NCBI RefSeq assembly: GCF_021654115.1
Contig: NZ_JAIWJF010000001.1
Span: 186,001 to 250,000 of the forward strand
Length of the DNA stretch: 64,000 nucleotides
Direction: 5' to 3'
Origin: Furfurilactobacillus milii
Lineage (GTDB): Bacteria > Bacillota > Bacilli > Lactobacillales > Lactobacillaceae
Part shown: piece by piece, positions 47,405 through 55,711 of the stretch
Layout of the letters: each line of letters starts with the position of its first letter
Numbering within the stretch: position 1 is the stretch's first letter
The notes under the pieces: generated by a model
The model's input: only the letters and a program-made list of their open reading frames with translations
Database searches by the model: none
What the model was told of the DNA's origin: nothing
Made by a program: the position numbers and the translations under genes

Positions 47405-48259
47405 GAAGCTGTCCAAGATCTATGATTTTTGATATACTTCTATGTAAAAAGCGAGTTTAAGCTATGAAAAATTATCCCAGCAATATTACTCGGCAACAAT
47501 TTGAATTAATTCGACCAGCTTTAGAAAATTTTCGTAAGCGAACTAAGCCTCGAAAATATGACCTCTACGAGGTCTTCTGTGCGGTCCTATATGTCTTGAA
47601 AACCGGTTGCCAATGGCGTCAAGTCCCCGGTGATTTCCCAGAATGGCGGTCAGTTTACAACTATTACAAAATTTGGTCAACTAAAGCTGAGCCTACGGCT
47701 GATTCTTTATTGGAACAAGTTTTAAAAAAATTGTCATTGCTCGGCGAACTTACCAAGGACGTTCAGCTTTAACTTCCTTTATTATCGTTGACGCTCAGAG
47801 CGTCAAAAACACCGCTACTGCTGAAAACAAAGGTTACGACGCTGGTAAGAAAATCTCGGGGATTAAGCGCCATCTGGCAGTTGATATCAATGGCTTTCCG
47901 CAGGCCATTCACATGACGCGAGCGAACGTCTCTGATCGAGACGGGGCCAGTGCAATGATCGCTTTACATGCCATGCATTTACGCCAGGTTCAAAATGTCT
48001 TAGTTGATGGTGGTTATTCAGGCGTTAATTTTCAGCTCGATGTAGCCAGTAATTTAAACGCAACCGTGCAGGTTGCGAAGCGCAATGAGTTGCATCGATT
48101 CGAAGTCATGCCCCAACGTTGGGTAGTCGAACGATCTTTTAGTTGGCTAGAGAATTGTCGGCGACTTTGGAAAAATTGTGAGCGTCAATTAACCACCAGT
48201 CTGCAAATGGTCGTTTTAGCGTTTTTAGCACTATTACTTAAGAGATTTTAGACAGCTTC
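47405..48259 (+). mobile_element. IS5-family insertion sequence (855 bp)
   Basis: The ends are inverted repeats: GAAGCTGTCCAAGATCT at 47405-47421 and its partner at 48243-48259, matching at 15 of 17 positions. The flanks carry a 3-bp target duplication TTA (47402-47404 and 48260-48262). The element encodes one transposase in two frames. It splits an MFS transporter gene. Size, repeats, TTA (TNA) target and the two-frame transposase fit the IS5 family, IS1031/IS427-like groups. Confidence 0.92.
47464..48251 (+). CDS. IS5-type DDE transposase made by -1 frameshift
   Basis: ORF A (47464-47772) encodes the N-terminal part (RKYDLYEVFCAVLYVLKTG, CQWRQVPGDFPEW). The frame carrying the catalytic core is -1 to it and opens at 47703. 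A heptamer A AAA AAA at 47724-47730 lies in the overlap in the correct phase, so a -1 slip yields a protein of about 262 residues. DDE residues: IIVDAQSVKN, VLVDGGYSG and RWVVERSFSW. The core segment begins with FIIVDAQ. Both frames look intact, so the element may still be mobile. Confidence 0.88.
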
Positions 48260-48771
48260 TTACACCGCAACTGATGCAAAGACAATTAGGTTTTAGTGCG
48301 TTAATGGCCGGTGTCGCTTTCTTTCCATTGACGATTGTTAACTTTATTGTGGCGTTACAAGTGGCACGTTTGACGGCGAAGTTTGGTAATGGGCGTTTAC
48401 TAACGATCGGCATATTTTTAACGTTTATTGGGATGACATGGATGAGCTTCTTTACGGTTAGCACTGGCTACTGGCTTGGCATCGCCTTACCAATGCTGGT
48501 AATTGGTATTGGACAAGGGCTTTCGCTCAGTCCGTTTACTGCTGCGGGTGTGGCGCACACTGATGTAAGGGACGCTGGTGCGGCGTCCGGTGTTGTCAAC
48601 GTGATGCATCAAATTGGTGGGTCTGTCGGATTGTCAATTTTGGTTAGCGTTCAAGGTCTGTTTAAAAATCAGGTAATAGGCTTTCACTATGCTATTTTAA
48701 TCGGTGCAGGTTTATTGCTGATTTCATTGTTGGCAGCCATTTTCTTGATTTTGCCAGAAAAACAAAAATAA
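48260..48771 (+). pseudogene. MFS transporter, C-terminal part
   Basis: This is the remainder of the IS-interrupted drug transporter, about 170 codons: MQRQLGFSALMAGVAFFPLT, then membrane segments to LAAIFLILPEKQK. It joins in frame with the segment ending at 47404 when the IS and one TTA are removed (FWFI-TPQLM). On its own it would start at an internal ATG (48274) without a clear ribosome site, so it is unlikely to be functional. Confidence 0.9.
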
Positions 48772-48774
48772 GTG

Positions 48775-48805
48775 TTGCTTTCAAGTTACTGTAAGGTTGT
48801 AAAGT
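48775..48805 (+). promoter_or_regulatory. MerR-type promoter with 19-bp spacer (dehydrogenase operon)
   Basis: TTGCTT (48775-48780) and TAAAGT (48800-48805) are 19 bp apart; the spacer holds TCAAGT and AAGGTT like the promoters at 39382 and 46517. Confidence 0.7.
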
Positions 48806-48811
48806 AAATGT

Positions 48812-48827
48812 TGTTACACGTGAAACA
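48812..48827. other. parS site (exact consensus)
   Basis: TGTTACACGTGAAACA is identical to the site at 18806. It lies between the MerR-type promoter and the ribosome site of the gene at 48841, that is, in its 5' untranslated region. Confidence 0.8.
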
Positions 48828-48840
48828 GGAGGTAAATTAA

Positions 48841-49446
48841 ATGGCAAACGTACTTGTCATCGGTTCCACTGGATCAATTGGTCAGGTGACCCGTCAATAT
48901 TTTTTAGAACACACAGACGATCAATTAACATTAATGGCGCGAAACACAACCCGATTAGGTAAACTGAATGACCAACGGGAGCGAGCAATTCAAGGAAATG
49001 TCACTGACACTCAAAGCTTGAACGATGCACTTCAAAATCAGGATGTTGTATTCGCTGCTTTAAGTGGCAATCTGCCAGAAATGGCAACCGAAATTGTGTC
49101 AGCGATGGATCGCGCCAATGTTGACCGCTTATTATTCATTACGTCGATGGGAATCTATAATGAAATTCCAGCTAGCGTCGGCACAGACGGTAATCTTGAA
49201 CATAACCCAATGTTGCAAACGTATCGGGATGCTGCCGATATTATTGAGGCATCTGATCTGAACTATACGATTATTCGTCCGGGATGGTTTGATAATGGGG
49301 ACGATACAGACTATCAAGTGACGAAGAAAGGCAAACCGTTTGGCGGTCATGATGTTTCACGTGAAAGCATTGCTGACTTAGTGATGCATCTCGCGCATGA
49401 TTCTGCGCTTGGTTCACATGATAGCCTCGGTATTAACAGAAAATAA
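48841..49446 (+). CDS. NAD(P)-binding NmrA/SDR-like protein
   Basis: A 201-residue atypical SDR with N-terminal VLVIGSTGSIGQVTR (the GxxGxxG nucleotide-binding loop), LLFITSMGIYNE and YTIIRPGWF. There is no classical YxxxK pair in the usual place. This group includes NmrA-like redox sensors and flavin-reductase-like enzymes. GGAGG lies upstream. It is followed 16 nt later by a zinc alcohol dehydrogenase gene, and the pair shares the MerR-type promoter, suggesting a redox or aldehyde-stress operon. Confidence 0.85.
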   Translation: MANVLVIGSTGSIGQVTRQYFLEHTDDQLTLMARNTTRLGKLNDQRERAIQGNVTDTQSLNDALQNQDVVFAALSGNLPEMATEIVSAMDRANVDRLLFITSMGIYNEIPASVGTDGNLEHNPMLQTYRDAADIIEASDLNYTIIRPGWFDNGDDTDYQVTKKGKPFGGHDVSRESIADLVMHLAHDSALGSHDSLGINRK

Positions 49447-49462
49447 TTGGAGGACCTTAACA

Positions 49463-50503
49463 ATGAAAACAGCAGTTTTTGCAGAACCAGGAAAAGTTGA
49501 AGCGCAGGATTTACCTAAGCCAGAAATTAAACAGCCAACTGACGCTATTTTGAAGATCGTTCGTGCCTGTGTTTGCGGATCGGATTTGTGGTGGTATCGT
49601 GGCATTTCTGACCGACCAAAGAATACGCCAGTCGGGCATGAGGCCATCGGCATTGTCGAGGAGGTCGGCTCAGAGGTAACCGACGTCAAACCTGGTGACT
49701 TTGTCATCGCACCGTTCACACATGGTTGTGGTCATTGTGCGGCTTGTTTAGCTGGCTTTGATGGTGATTGCTTGAATCCAAGTGATGACGAAGTAGTCGG
49801 CTATCAGGGTGAATATTTACGATTTAAGAATGCCAATTGGGCATTAGTTAAGGTGCCTGGACAGCCATCAGATTATACAGATGACCAATTGAACGATCTG
49901 TTAACATTGGCCGACGTTATGGCAACAGGCTATCACGCTGCAGCCTCTGCCGAGGTTAAGAAGGATGATACTGTCGTTGTCATGGGTGACGGTGCGGTTG
50001 GTCTGTGTGGTGTCATTGCTGCTAAGCTGCGCGGTGCCAAACGGATAATTGCGATGAGTCGTCATGAAGATCGTCAAAAATTAGCCAAGGCGTTTGGTGC
50101 AACAGATATCGTTGCAGAGCGTGGGGATGACGCAGTGAAGGCCGTGATGTCCCTGACAGATGGTGCTGGAGCAGATGCCGTTTTGGAATGTGTGGGTACT
50201 GAACAATCAGTTGACACAGCAGTTAAAGTCGCCCGTCCAGGAGCCGTTGTTGGTCGTGTTGGTGTGCCTCAAAAAGCGGATATGAACACCAATAACCTAT
50301 TCTGGAAAAACATTGGTCTCCGTGGTGGGATTGCTTCAGTGACGACTGATGACCGGAACATTCTATTGGACGCAGTGTTAAAGGGTGAAATTCATCCAGG
50401 CAAGGTGTTTACTAAGCGGTTCGACTTGGACCACATTGCGGATGCATACGCTGCAATGGACAAGCGTGAAGCTATCAAGTCATTACTCATAGTGAGTCAA
50501 TAA
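49463..50503 (+). CDS. Zinc-dependent alcohol dehydrogenase (MDR family)
   Basis: A 346-residue medium-chain dehydrogenase. Catalytic zinc ligands are in CVCGSDLWW and GHEAIG; the structural zinc site is CGHCAACLAGFDGDC. The cofactor loop GDGAVGL lies near residue 175. The start at 49463 has GGAGG upstream; the longer frame to 49397 overlaps the previous gene and is rejected. It would oxidise alcohols or reduce aldehydes with NAD(P). MerR-controlled zinc ADHs often detoxify aldehydes or methylglyoxal; this is inferred, not shown. Confidence 0.92.
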   Translation: MKTAVFAEPGKVEAQDLPKPEIKQPTDAILKIVRACVCGSDLWWYRGISDRPKNTPVGHEAIGIVEEVGSEVTDVKPGDFVIAPFTHGCGHCAACLAGFDGDCLNPSDDEVVGYQGEYLRFKNANWALVKVPGQPSDYTDDQLNDLLTLADVMATGYHAAASAEVKKDDTVVVMGDGAVGLCGVIAAKLRGAKRIIAMSRHEDRQKLAKAFGATDIVAERGDDAVKAVMSLTDGAGADAVLECVGTEQSVDTAVKVARPGAVVGRVGVPQKADMNTNNLFWKNIGLRGGIASVTTDDRNILLDAVLKGEIHPGKVFTKRFDLDHIADAYAAMDKREAIKSLLIVSQ

Positions 50504-50527
50504 TTTACTTTATGAACATTTCCTAAT

Positions 50528-50575
50528 AAAATCGGCGGGTTCTCTAATAAACGAAGAACTCGCCAATTTTATTTG
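50528..50575 (+). terminator. Terminator of the dehydrogenase operon
   Basis: GGCGGGTTCT pairs with AGAACTCGCC (one wobble) with A/T-rich extensions, ending TTTTATTT. Confidence 0.8.
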
Positions 50576-50625
50576 ATATGCTTATGTAAGCGGTTTCTAT
50601 AATACTTAATTGAGGAGATTTTTAC

Positions 50626-51453
50626 ATGTCATTTAAGAAGAAATTTGCACTTATTCTAGGTACGATTACTGCTTTAGGGACGTTTGGAATTGCCAACGTC
50701 ACTAGTGAACCGGCTACAGCTGCTAGCACAAAACCAGTGACCATTTACTTAACTCGTCACGGTGAAACGACTGCCAACGTTATGATGCGCGTCCAGGGCT
50801 GGAGCAACTTTCCACTGACTAAGAACGGGGTTAAAGTAGCCGATGATTTAGGTCGTGGTTTGAAAAATACTAAGTTCAAGGCAGCCTACACTGGGGACTT
50901 AACCCGTCAAACAGTGACGGCGCAGGAAGTATTGAAGTACTCGGGCAATAAGCATGTCTCTGTTAGCCAGAATAAAGATTTGCGCGAAGGTGGCTACGGT
51001 AGTTTTGAAGGTGACAGTATCGCTGCCGATAATAACAAGATTGCCGGTGTATATGGCTACAAGACTGGCGATGAGTTCATGCAGAAAACGGGTAAGGACT
51101 ACTGGAATCAACTGCAGGACGCCTACCACAAGCTCGACACTCAAAACAGTCAGGATACTAAATTAGTCAAAGCCGACCGTGCCGAAAGTGCTAAAGAAGT
51201 TCAGCAACGGATGACGACGGAACTTAATCACATTGCGAAGACGACTTCAAAAGACGGTGGCGGTAATGTTCTGGTCGTTAGTTCAGGAATGTCCATCAAC
51301 GAATACTTGTCCACAATGAGCAAGAAGTACGAGGGTAAGCCGTTAAAGAATGCCGCAGTTACTAAGCTTGTTTACAAGAATGGGAAGCTCCAAGTATCTG
51401 GTCCAATTGGAACATTAAGCTACGTTGATAAAGGCGCAAAAACCAGTAAGTAA
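50626..51453 (+). CDS. Secreted histidine-phosphatase-fold protein
   Basis: A 275-residue protein with a signal peptide (residues 1-33, ending ATAAS) and a phosphoglycerate-mutase-like histidine phosphatase domain. The nucleophile motif LTRHGET (around residue 45) is present, as is EGGYGSFEG. The second catalytic His, normally in SHG near residue 220, is replaced: the sequence is VVSSGMS. The protein may have changed chemistry or be a binding protein. GGAG precedes the ATG and a TATAAT lies at 50598. It stands alone between two terminators. Confidence 0.85.
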   Translation: MSFKKKFALILGTITALGTFGIANVTSEPATAASTKPVTIYLTRHGETTANVMMRVQGWSNFPLTKNGVKVADDLGRGLKNTKFKAAYTGDLTRQTVTAQEVLKYSGNKHVSVSQNKDLREGGYGSFEGDSIAADNNKIAGVYGYKTGDEFMQKTGKDYWNQLQDAYHKLDTQNSQDTKLVKADRAESAKEVQQRMTTELNHIAKTTSKDGGGNVLVVSSGMSINEYLSTMSKKYEGKPLKNAAVTKLVYKNGKLQVSGPIGTLSYVDKGAKTSK

Positions 51454-51486
51454 TTTTCACATAATGAAATAAATTTAGAAACCGCG

Positions 51487-51536
51487 AAAAGCCCTGCATA
51501 GGCGACCAAACACTGGTCGTCTAGCAGAGCTTTTTT
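51487..51536. terminator. Bidirectional terminator
   Basis: A long stem with its core GGCGACCA/TGGTCGTC and outer CTGC/GCAG and AAAGC/GCTTT pairings ends in TTTTTT. It lies between convergent genes. Confidence 0.82.
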
Positions 51537-51550
51537 GAGTTCACTTCACT

Positions 51551-52225
51551 TCACTTTTGTAAAGCATCAGGAGTAAGCGAGTCTAGCTCCGTCAGCCATT
51601 GAACACTGTCTTCGTCTGCATCAGCTGGAATAGTGTACGTGAGCGGCTGAAAAACAGTGGCGATGGCTTGCCAATCCAGACCCTGCTCAGTCTGGAAACT
51701 GTGACGCAATTGATCAATTTGTTGATTGGATACGTTGCTTAACAGCTGTTGATTCCCCTTAAACATCAACAAGAAACTGTTGACTGTCAGTTGTGTGCTA
51801 AGCGATGTATGCCAATCATTTGGAGTTAGTTGATTGTCTGTAAGATGTTGATCTGCAAGCGGCACTGCAGGCACTTCTTTGGTTAAAAAGTGCTGCAGAT
51901 GTGACCATTCGTGATTAATGATTGCGTAGAATTGCCATGGCACCTGAATGGCGAAAGCTTTCAAAGTATTGGTTGTAATTGTCGCAATGTTCCAAACAGA
52001 CGTGTTAGTTTGTTGAGCCTGTTCGAGCCAAGTGCGTAAGAAGTGCTGCGTGGTTTGTTCAACCAACTGCGTCTGATTATGTTGAGTTAGGTGCCAGCGG
52101 ACGAGCAAAAAGTCGACTAAATCAGTCTCGGCAATCGTGTGTTGGCCTTTATTGCTAATTCGCTGTCGTAAATTACGAAGTTGTTTTTGCCGACTGCTAC
52201 CGGCGTATTTACCTTGTTTAACCAT
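51551..52225 (-). CDS. Hypothetical protein (224 aa)
   Basis: No family is recognised. The protein is rich in Gln, Thr and Leu, begins with a basic stretch (KYAGSSRQKQLRNLRQRISN) and is predicted mostly helical with no membrane segment. The start at 52225 is chosen as the first ATG with an AGGGA upstream; the frame extends to 52300, into the NUDIX gene. It lies 19 nt downstream of the NUDIX gene and is probably co-transcribed with it. Confidence 0.6.
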   Translation of the reverse strand: MVKQGKYAGSSRQKQLRNLRQRISNKGQHTIAETDLVDFLLVRWHLTQHNQTQLVEQTTQHFLRTWLEQAQQTNTSVWNIATITTNTLKAFAIQVPWQFYAIINHEWSHLQHFLTKEVPAVPLADQHLTDNQLTPNDWHTSLSTQLTVNSFLLMFKGNQQLLSNVSNQQIDQLRHSFQTEQGLDWQAIATVFQPLTYTIPADADEDSVQWLTELDSLTPDALQK

Positions 52226-52244
52226 GTTGCAATTGGTCCCTTCA

Positions 52245-52724
52245 TTAGAAGTTAACGTGTTTTTCAAACTGTCGCACAATTGCCAAGTCGACTGGATCAA
52301 TATTGATTGTATTCAGGTCTTGGCTGGGCACAAACTGAATTTTATCCATTTCGTCACCTTTGTGAAAAATAAAGGGCGTTGGCCGCAAAATTTTGCCGGT
52401 AAAAACGGCCCGGTTTCGAGTTTCCATTTTTGTTTCATCGAAGATACTGGCAACGCCACATAATATTAGATCTTGTGCGGTTTGATGTGTTTCTTCGTGT
52501 AATTCACGGATTGCCGTTTGTAAAACCGGTTCAGTGGGCGCGTCTTTAGGTTCACGTTTTCCAGCGGGAATTTCCCATTGCAAACGCCAGTTGTTGAAGC
52601 CAATGAGGTAACGTGCTTGAAATTGACAGATGACAAATGCACTGGAAAATAGGTCATCCGGATATTGTGGTGGATCAGCTATATTTGCGTAATCTTTTAA
52701 AAGCATCAGACCGTCATCTTTCAT
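52245..52724 (-). CDS. NUDIX hydrolase
   Basis: A 159-residue Nudix protein. The Nudix box is present in slightly altered form, from AGKREPKDAPTEP to AIRELHEETHQ: the REL-x-EE catalytic core is kept, but the Gly after EET is His. WEIPAGKREP is typical of ADP-ribose pyrophosphatase-like members. The substrate is probably a nucleoside diphosphate derivative. The ribosome site upstream of 52724 is weak. A hypothetical gene follows within 20 nt. Confidence 0.88.
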   Translation of the reverse strand: MKDDGLMLLKDYANIADPPQYPDDLFSSAFVICQFQARYLIGFNNWRLQWEIPAGKREPKDAPTEPVLQTAIRELHEETHQTAQDLILCGVASIFDETKMETRNRAVFTGKILRPTPFIFHKGDEMDKIQFVPSQDLNTINIDPVDLAIVRQFEKHVNF

Positions 52725-52807
52725 ATTGCGCTATTTTAAACCTATCGTACAAGTGTGCCGCTAAGGATGAAAGTAATTAATTCAAAAAAATCGTTTTAAG
52801 TTAATTA

Positions 52808-52868
52808 TTGACGGATGTATCAGTCTGATATATGATAATTTCACGAATGACATATCGAACTGATATAT
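52808..52868 (+). promoter_or_regulatory. PadR operators over the promoter of the padR-MFS unit
   Basis: TTGACG (52808-52813) and TATGAT (52831-52836) are 17 bp apart. ATGTATCAGTCTGATATAT overlaps the spacer and -10. A second half-palindrome, CATATC...GATATATG, lies at 52850-52868 before the ribosome site. Both are ATATCAGT/ACTGATAT-type PadR sites, suggesting autorepression. Confidence 0.65.
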
Positions 52869-52880
52869 GGAGGCATCGTA

Positions 52881-53423
52881 ATGTACGAATTATTTGTTTT
52901 GGGACAACTGACAGATAAACCGATGACTGGCTACCTGTTACGTACTGTTCTACAACGAATCGTCGGTAACCGGCGAAAAATTAGTTTTGGCATGATTTAC
53001 CCGTTATTGGATCGATTGGAAGCTAAGGGATTTATTACATTAACGGACAGTCAGGATGACGCTAATCGTGGCAAAAAGGATGCAACACTGACTGAGCTGG
53101 GTAGAAAACGATTTGAAGAACTCATGAAAGGTCCAGTTCCATTGAATCAAAACACTGACTTTACGTATGAAGTTAAGTTTCGTAACTTCCATCAGATTGA
53201 ACTGAGTCTGCAACTCAGTATTTTAGGCGAATTTGAACATTATTTGGAAAATAAAATTGAAGATGTTGCAGATGCCGAAGCTTATTTACAGAAGACGAAG
53301 ATTACACCAGATGACTTTAAAGATGCTGTTCGGTTGATGACACTAACTAAGGTTCAAGCAACGGCGGCACTGGAATGGACTAGGGCGACAATCGAGGAGG
53401 TACAGAATGGAAACAAGAACTAA
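52881..53423 (+). CDS. PadR-family regulator
   Basis: A 180-residue PadR repressor. The N-terminal winged HTH (MYELFVLGQLTDKPMTGYLL; ISFGMIYPLLDRLEAKGFI) is followed by a helical C-terminal dimerisation domain. Its gene overlaps the following MFS transporter by 17 nt, the classic arrangement in which the regulator controls efflux of a toxic compound. It is paralogous to the regulator at 60526. GGAGG precedes the ATG. Confidence 0.93.
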   Translation: MYELFVLGQLTDKPMTGYLLRTVLQRIVGNRRKISFGMIYPLLDRLEAKGFITLTDSQDDANRGKKDATLTELGRKRFEELMKGPVPLNQNTDFTYEVKFRNFHQIELSLQLSILGEFEHYLENKIEDVADAEAYLQKTKITPDDFKDAVRLMTLTKVQATAALEWTRATIEEVQNGNKN

Positions 53424-54987
53424 TGCCGGTGGTACTCGCCGCTGGCTGAGCTTGGCAACGCTGTGTGTGGCGGTGTTTATGTCACTGCTGGATGTGACGA
53501 TCGTTAACGTGGCGTTGCCAACTATCCAAAAAAGTTTTAACGAATCATTTAGCGACGTTCAATGGATTATCAATGCGTATACGTTGGCTTACGCTGTCGT
53601 CTTATTGGTTGCTTCTAAACTCGGCGATATTTTTGGACGCAAGCGAATTTTCTTTATTGAATTAACAATTTTCACTTTGGGGTCATTAGCTTCTGCGCTA
53701 TCTACAACAGGACTACAGCTGAATCTATTCAGAACGATTCAAGGAATCGGTGGTGCGGGCATTATGGGCCTGTCGATGACGATTGTGGCATCAACCTTTG
53801 TCGGGCGTGACCGTGGATTGGCGTTTGGTATTTGGAGTTCTGTTATTGGGGTTGCCACCGCTATGGGGCCGCTACTTGGCGGGTACTTGATTCAGCTATT
53901 CAACTGGCGTGCTATTTTTATGATCAATGTGCCAATTGGTATTATCGCATTGCTAGGTGCCATCTACTTTGTTGATGAAAGCTACGGTAATCGGCAGGGC
54001 TCAATTGACTGGATTGGCATGTTGATAAGTATTGCAATGGTGTTTAGTCTCGTATTTGGTCTGGTTCAAAAGGAGACCCATTCTGCATGGCATTGGTCAA
54101 ACTTGCATGTTGCTGGTTATTTGATTGCGGGCATTGTGCTATTGATTGGCTTCATTTTGCTGGAACATCGGCTTAAGAGTCCGATGATTGACCTAGCCAT
54201 TTTTAAATCAATTTCCTTCGATGGCACCATTATTGCTGCCTTCTGTTTGGGTGCCGGGTTATATGCCTTCTTCACGTATTTGACGATTTGGATGCAGGAT
54301 TACCTTGGGTATTCTGCTATGCAAACGGGGGTTAGACAGTTAGCAATCAGTATTTTCAGTATGATTTTGGGTCCTATTGCTGGCATGCTGTCCGGTCGTT
54401 GGCAAAAACGTTGGATGATCAGTGGTGGGCTGTTATTAATTGGCTGCGGCTTTTTGATTATTTACCACGCCGTTAGCCTCAACGTTATGTATATTGACTT
54501 TGTGGCTGGCTTTGCACTTTTAGGCATCGGTAATGCAATTGTGAATCCGCCTTTGTCCTCGGCAGCGATGGATAGCGTGAAAATGAGTCAGGTTGGTATG
54601 GCAAGTGGCGTAATGAATGTCTTTCGGCAATTAGGGATCAGTTTTGGAGTGGTTATTTACGGTTTACGTTTGAGCCATATTTATGACCCGGCAGTTACGA
54701 CAAACATAAAGGCAATTAGCCAGTTACCACAACAAGCAGTGGCAGGGATAACGAAAGGCCTTCACCAGGCAGGACCAATGGCCGGCCATAGTGTTGTCGA
54801 AGGCGCAAAGAAATTTACTGAACATTATGCGAATGGACCAGAAGTTTTACGACAAATGAATAAAGCAGTGTTCAGCGCATTTAATCAAGGCTATAAAGGC
54901 GTTCTTGTGACAGCTATTACCCTAGTTGTTGTGGGTGCAGTTGCCGCGGGCTTTATGATTAAGGAACCACAGCATGAGAAAAAATAA
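53407..54987 (+). CDS. MFS drug transporter, DHA2 (14-TM)
   Basis: A 526-residue EmrB/QacA-type exporter with 14 predicted segments. Motifs: LLDVTIVNVALPTIQKSF (family signature), INAYTLAYAVVLLVASKLGD, GDIFGRKR (motif A), GPLLGGYL (motif C). The start at 53407 with GAGGAGG lies inside padR. An enlarged loop sits before the last segment (residues about 435-500). Drug/proton antiport under PadR control is the likely role. Confidence 0.93.
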   Translation: METRTNAGGTRRWLSLATLCVAVFMSLLDVTIVNVALPTIQKSFNESFSDVQWIINAYTLAYAVVLLVASKLGDIFGRKRIFFIELTIFTLGSLASALSTTGLQLNLFRTIQGIGGAGIMGLSMTIVASTFVGRDRGLAFGIWSSVIGVATAMGPLLGGYLIQLFNWRAIFMINVPIGIIALLGAIYFVDESYGNRQGSIDWIGMLISIAMVFSLVFGLVQKETHSAWHWSNLHVAGYLIAGIVLLIGFILLEHRLKSPMIDLAIFKSISFDGTIIAAFCLGAGLYAFFTYLTIWMQDYLGYSAMQTGVRQLAISIFSMILGPIAGMLSGRWQKRWMISGGLLLIGCGFLIIYHAVSLNVMYIDFVAGFALLGIGNAIVNPPLSSAAMDSVKMSQVGMASGVMNVFRQLGISFGVVIYGLRLSHIYDPAVTTNIKAISQLPQQAVAGITKGLHQAGPMAGHSVVEGAKKFTEHYANGPEVLRQMNKAVFSAFNQGYKGVLVTAITLVVVGAVAAGFMIKEPQHEKK

Positions 54988-55145
54988 TGGCATAACATTT
55001 CCCGGGGAATAATAGTATTGAAAACATGCGTGGAAAGAATCTCCCCATGATGTTTTTATCTTTTTTGACCGAGTAAATATTAACAATATTTCTTCGAAGC
55101 GAGACAATTATTTTTCGCTTCGTAGCTGCCTATTAAGCATGTTTT

Positions 55146-55180
55146 AAAAGCCAATCCCGCGTGTGGATTGGCTTTTATTT
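55146..55180 (+). terminator. Terminator of the padR-MFS unit
   Basis: AAAAGCCAATCC (55146-55157) pairs perfectly with GGATTGGCTTTT (55165-55176), then ATTT. Confidence 0.85.
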
Positions 55181-55190
55181 ATAGATAATA

Positions 55191-55238
55191 TGTTGACTAT
55201 GTCCACTAACTGGTTTATTGTTGTGGACACAGTCAACA
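55191..55238 (+). promoter_or_regulatory. MarR operator overlapping the promoter
   Basis: TGTTGACTATGTCCAC (55191-55206) and GTGGACACAGTCAACA (55223-55238) are a 16-bp inverted repeat with one mismatch, 16 nt apart. They flank TTGACT (55193-55198) and TATTGT (55216-55221), 17 bp apart, so binding would block transcription. Confidence 0.7.
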
Positions 55239-55254
55239 AAAGGGAGGCCATCGT

Positions 55255-55695
55255 TTGAATAAAGATCAGCAAACTGTCGATCAGATTAGGGAGTTTAACC
55301 GTTTTTATACCACTCTAATTGGAACGCTTAATCAACATTTCTTGGATAGTGACTTTACATTGACCGAAACCAGAATTCTCTTTGAAATCAGTTCACAGCA
55401 GGCTTGTCCTGCCAATTACTTAGTTAACCTGTTAGGCATCGACAGGAGTTACATGAGCCGAATCGTGCGATCGTTCGAAAAGAAAGGGCTCATCACTCGT
55501 CGACCTTCTCTAGAAGATAAACGGGTGAGTCTCATCGCGCTCACTGAACATGGACATGCGAGTGTTCAAACATTGATTCAAAGCACGAATGAGCAAATTA
55601 GCACTTTAGTGGCGCCGTTATCTGACGAAGATAAAGCGAAAGTTGTGAGTGCCATGGATGTAATCAGGGAAAAACTGGATATAAATCAGCATTAA
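55255..55695 (+). CDS. MarR-family regulator
   Basis: A 146-residue winged-helix repressor: LTETRILFEISSQQACPANY, then LVNLLGIDRSYMSRIVRSFE for the recognition helix and RRPSLEDKRVSLIALTEHG for the wing with the usual DxR motif. The start is a TTG at 55255 with GGGAGG upstream. A large inverted repeat covers its promoter. The gene is followed 16 nt later by a GNAT acetyltransferase, so the pair forms a small operon. Confidence 0.92.
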   Translation: MNKDQQTVDQIREFNRFYTTLIGTLNQHFLDSDFTLTETRILFEISSQQACPANYLVNLLGIDRSYMSRIVRSFEKKGLITRRPSLEDKRVSLIALTEHGHASVQTLIQSTNEQISTLVAPLSDEDKAKVVSAMDVIREKLDINQH

Positions 55696-55711
55696 CAGGA
55701 GGATTAAGCGA

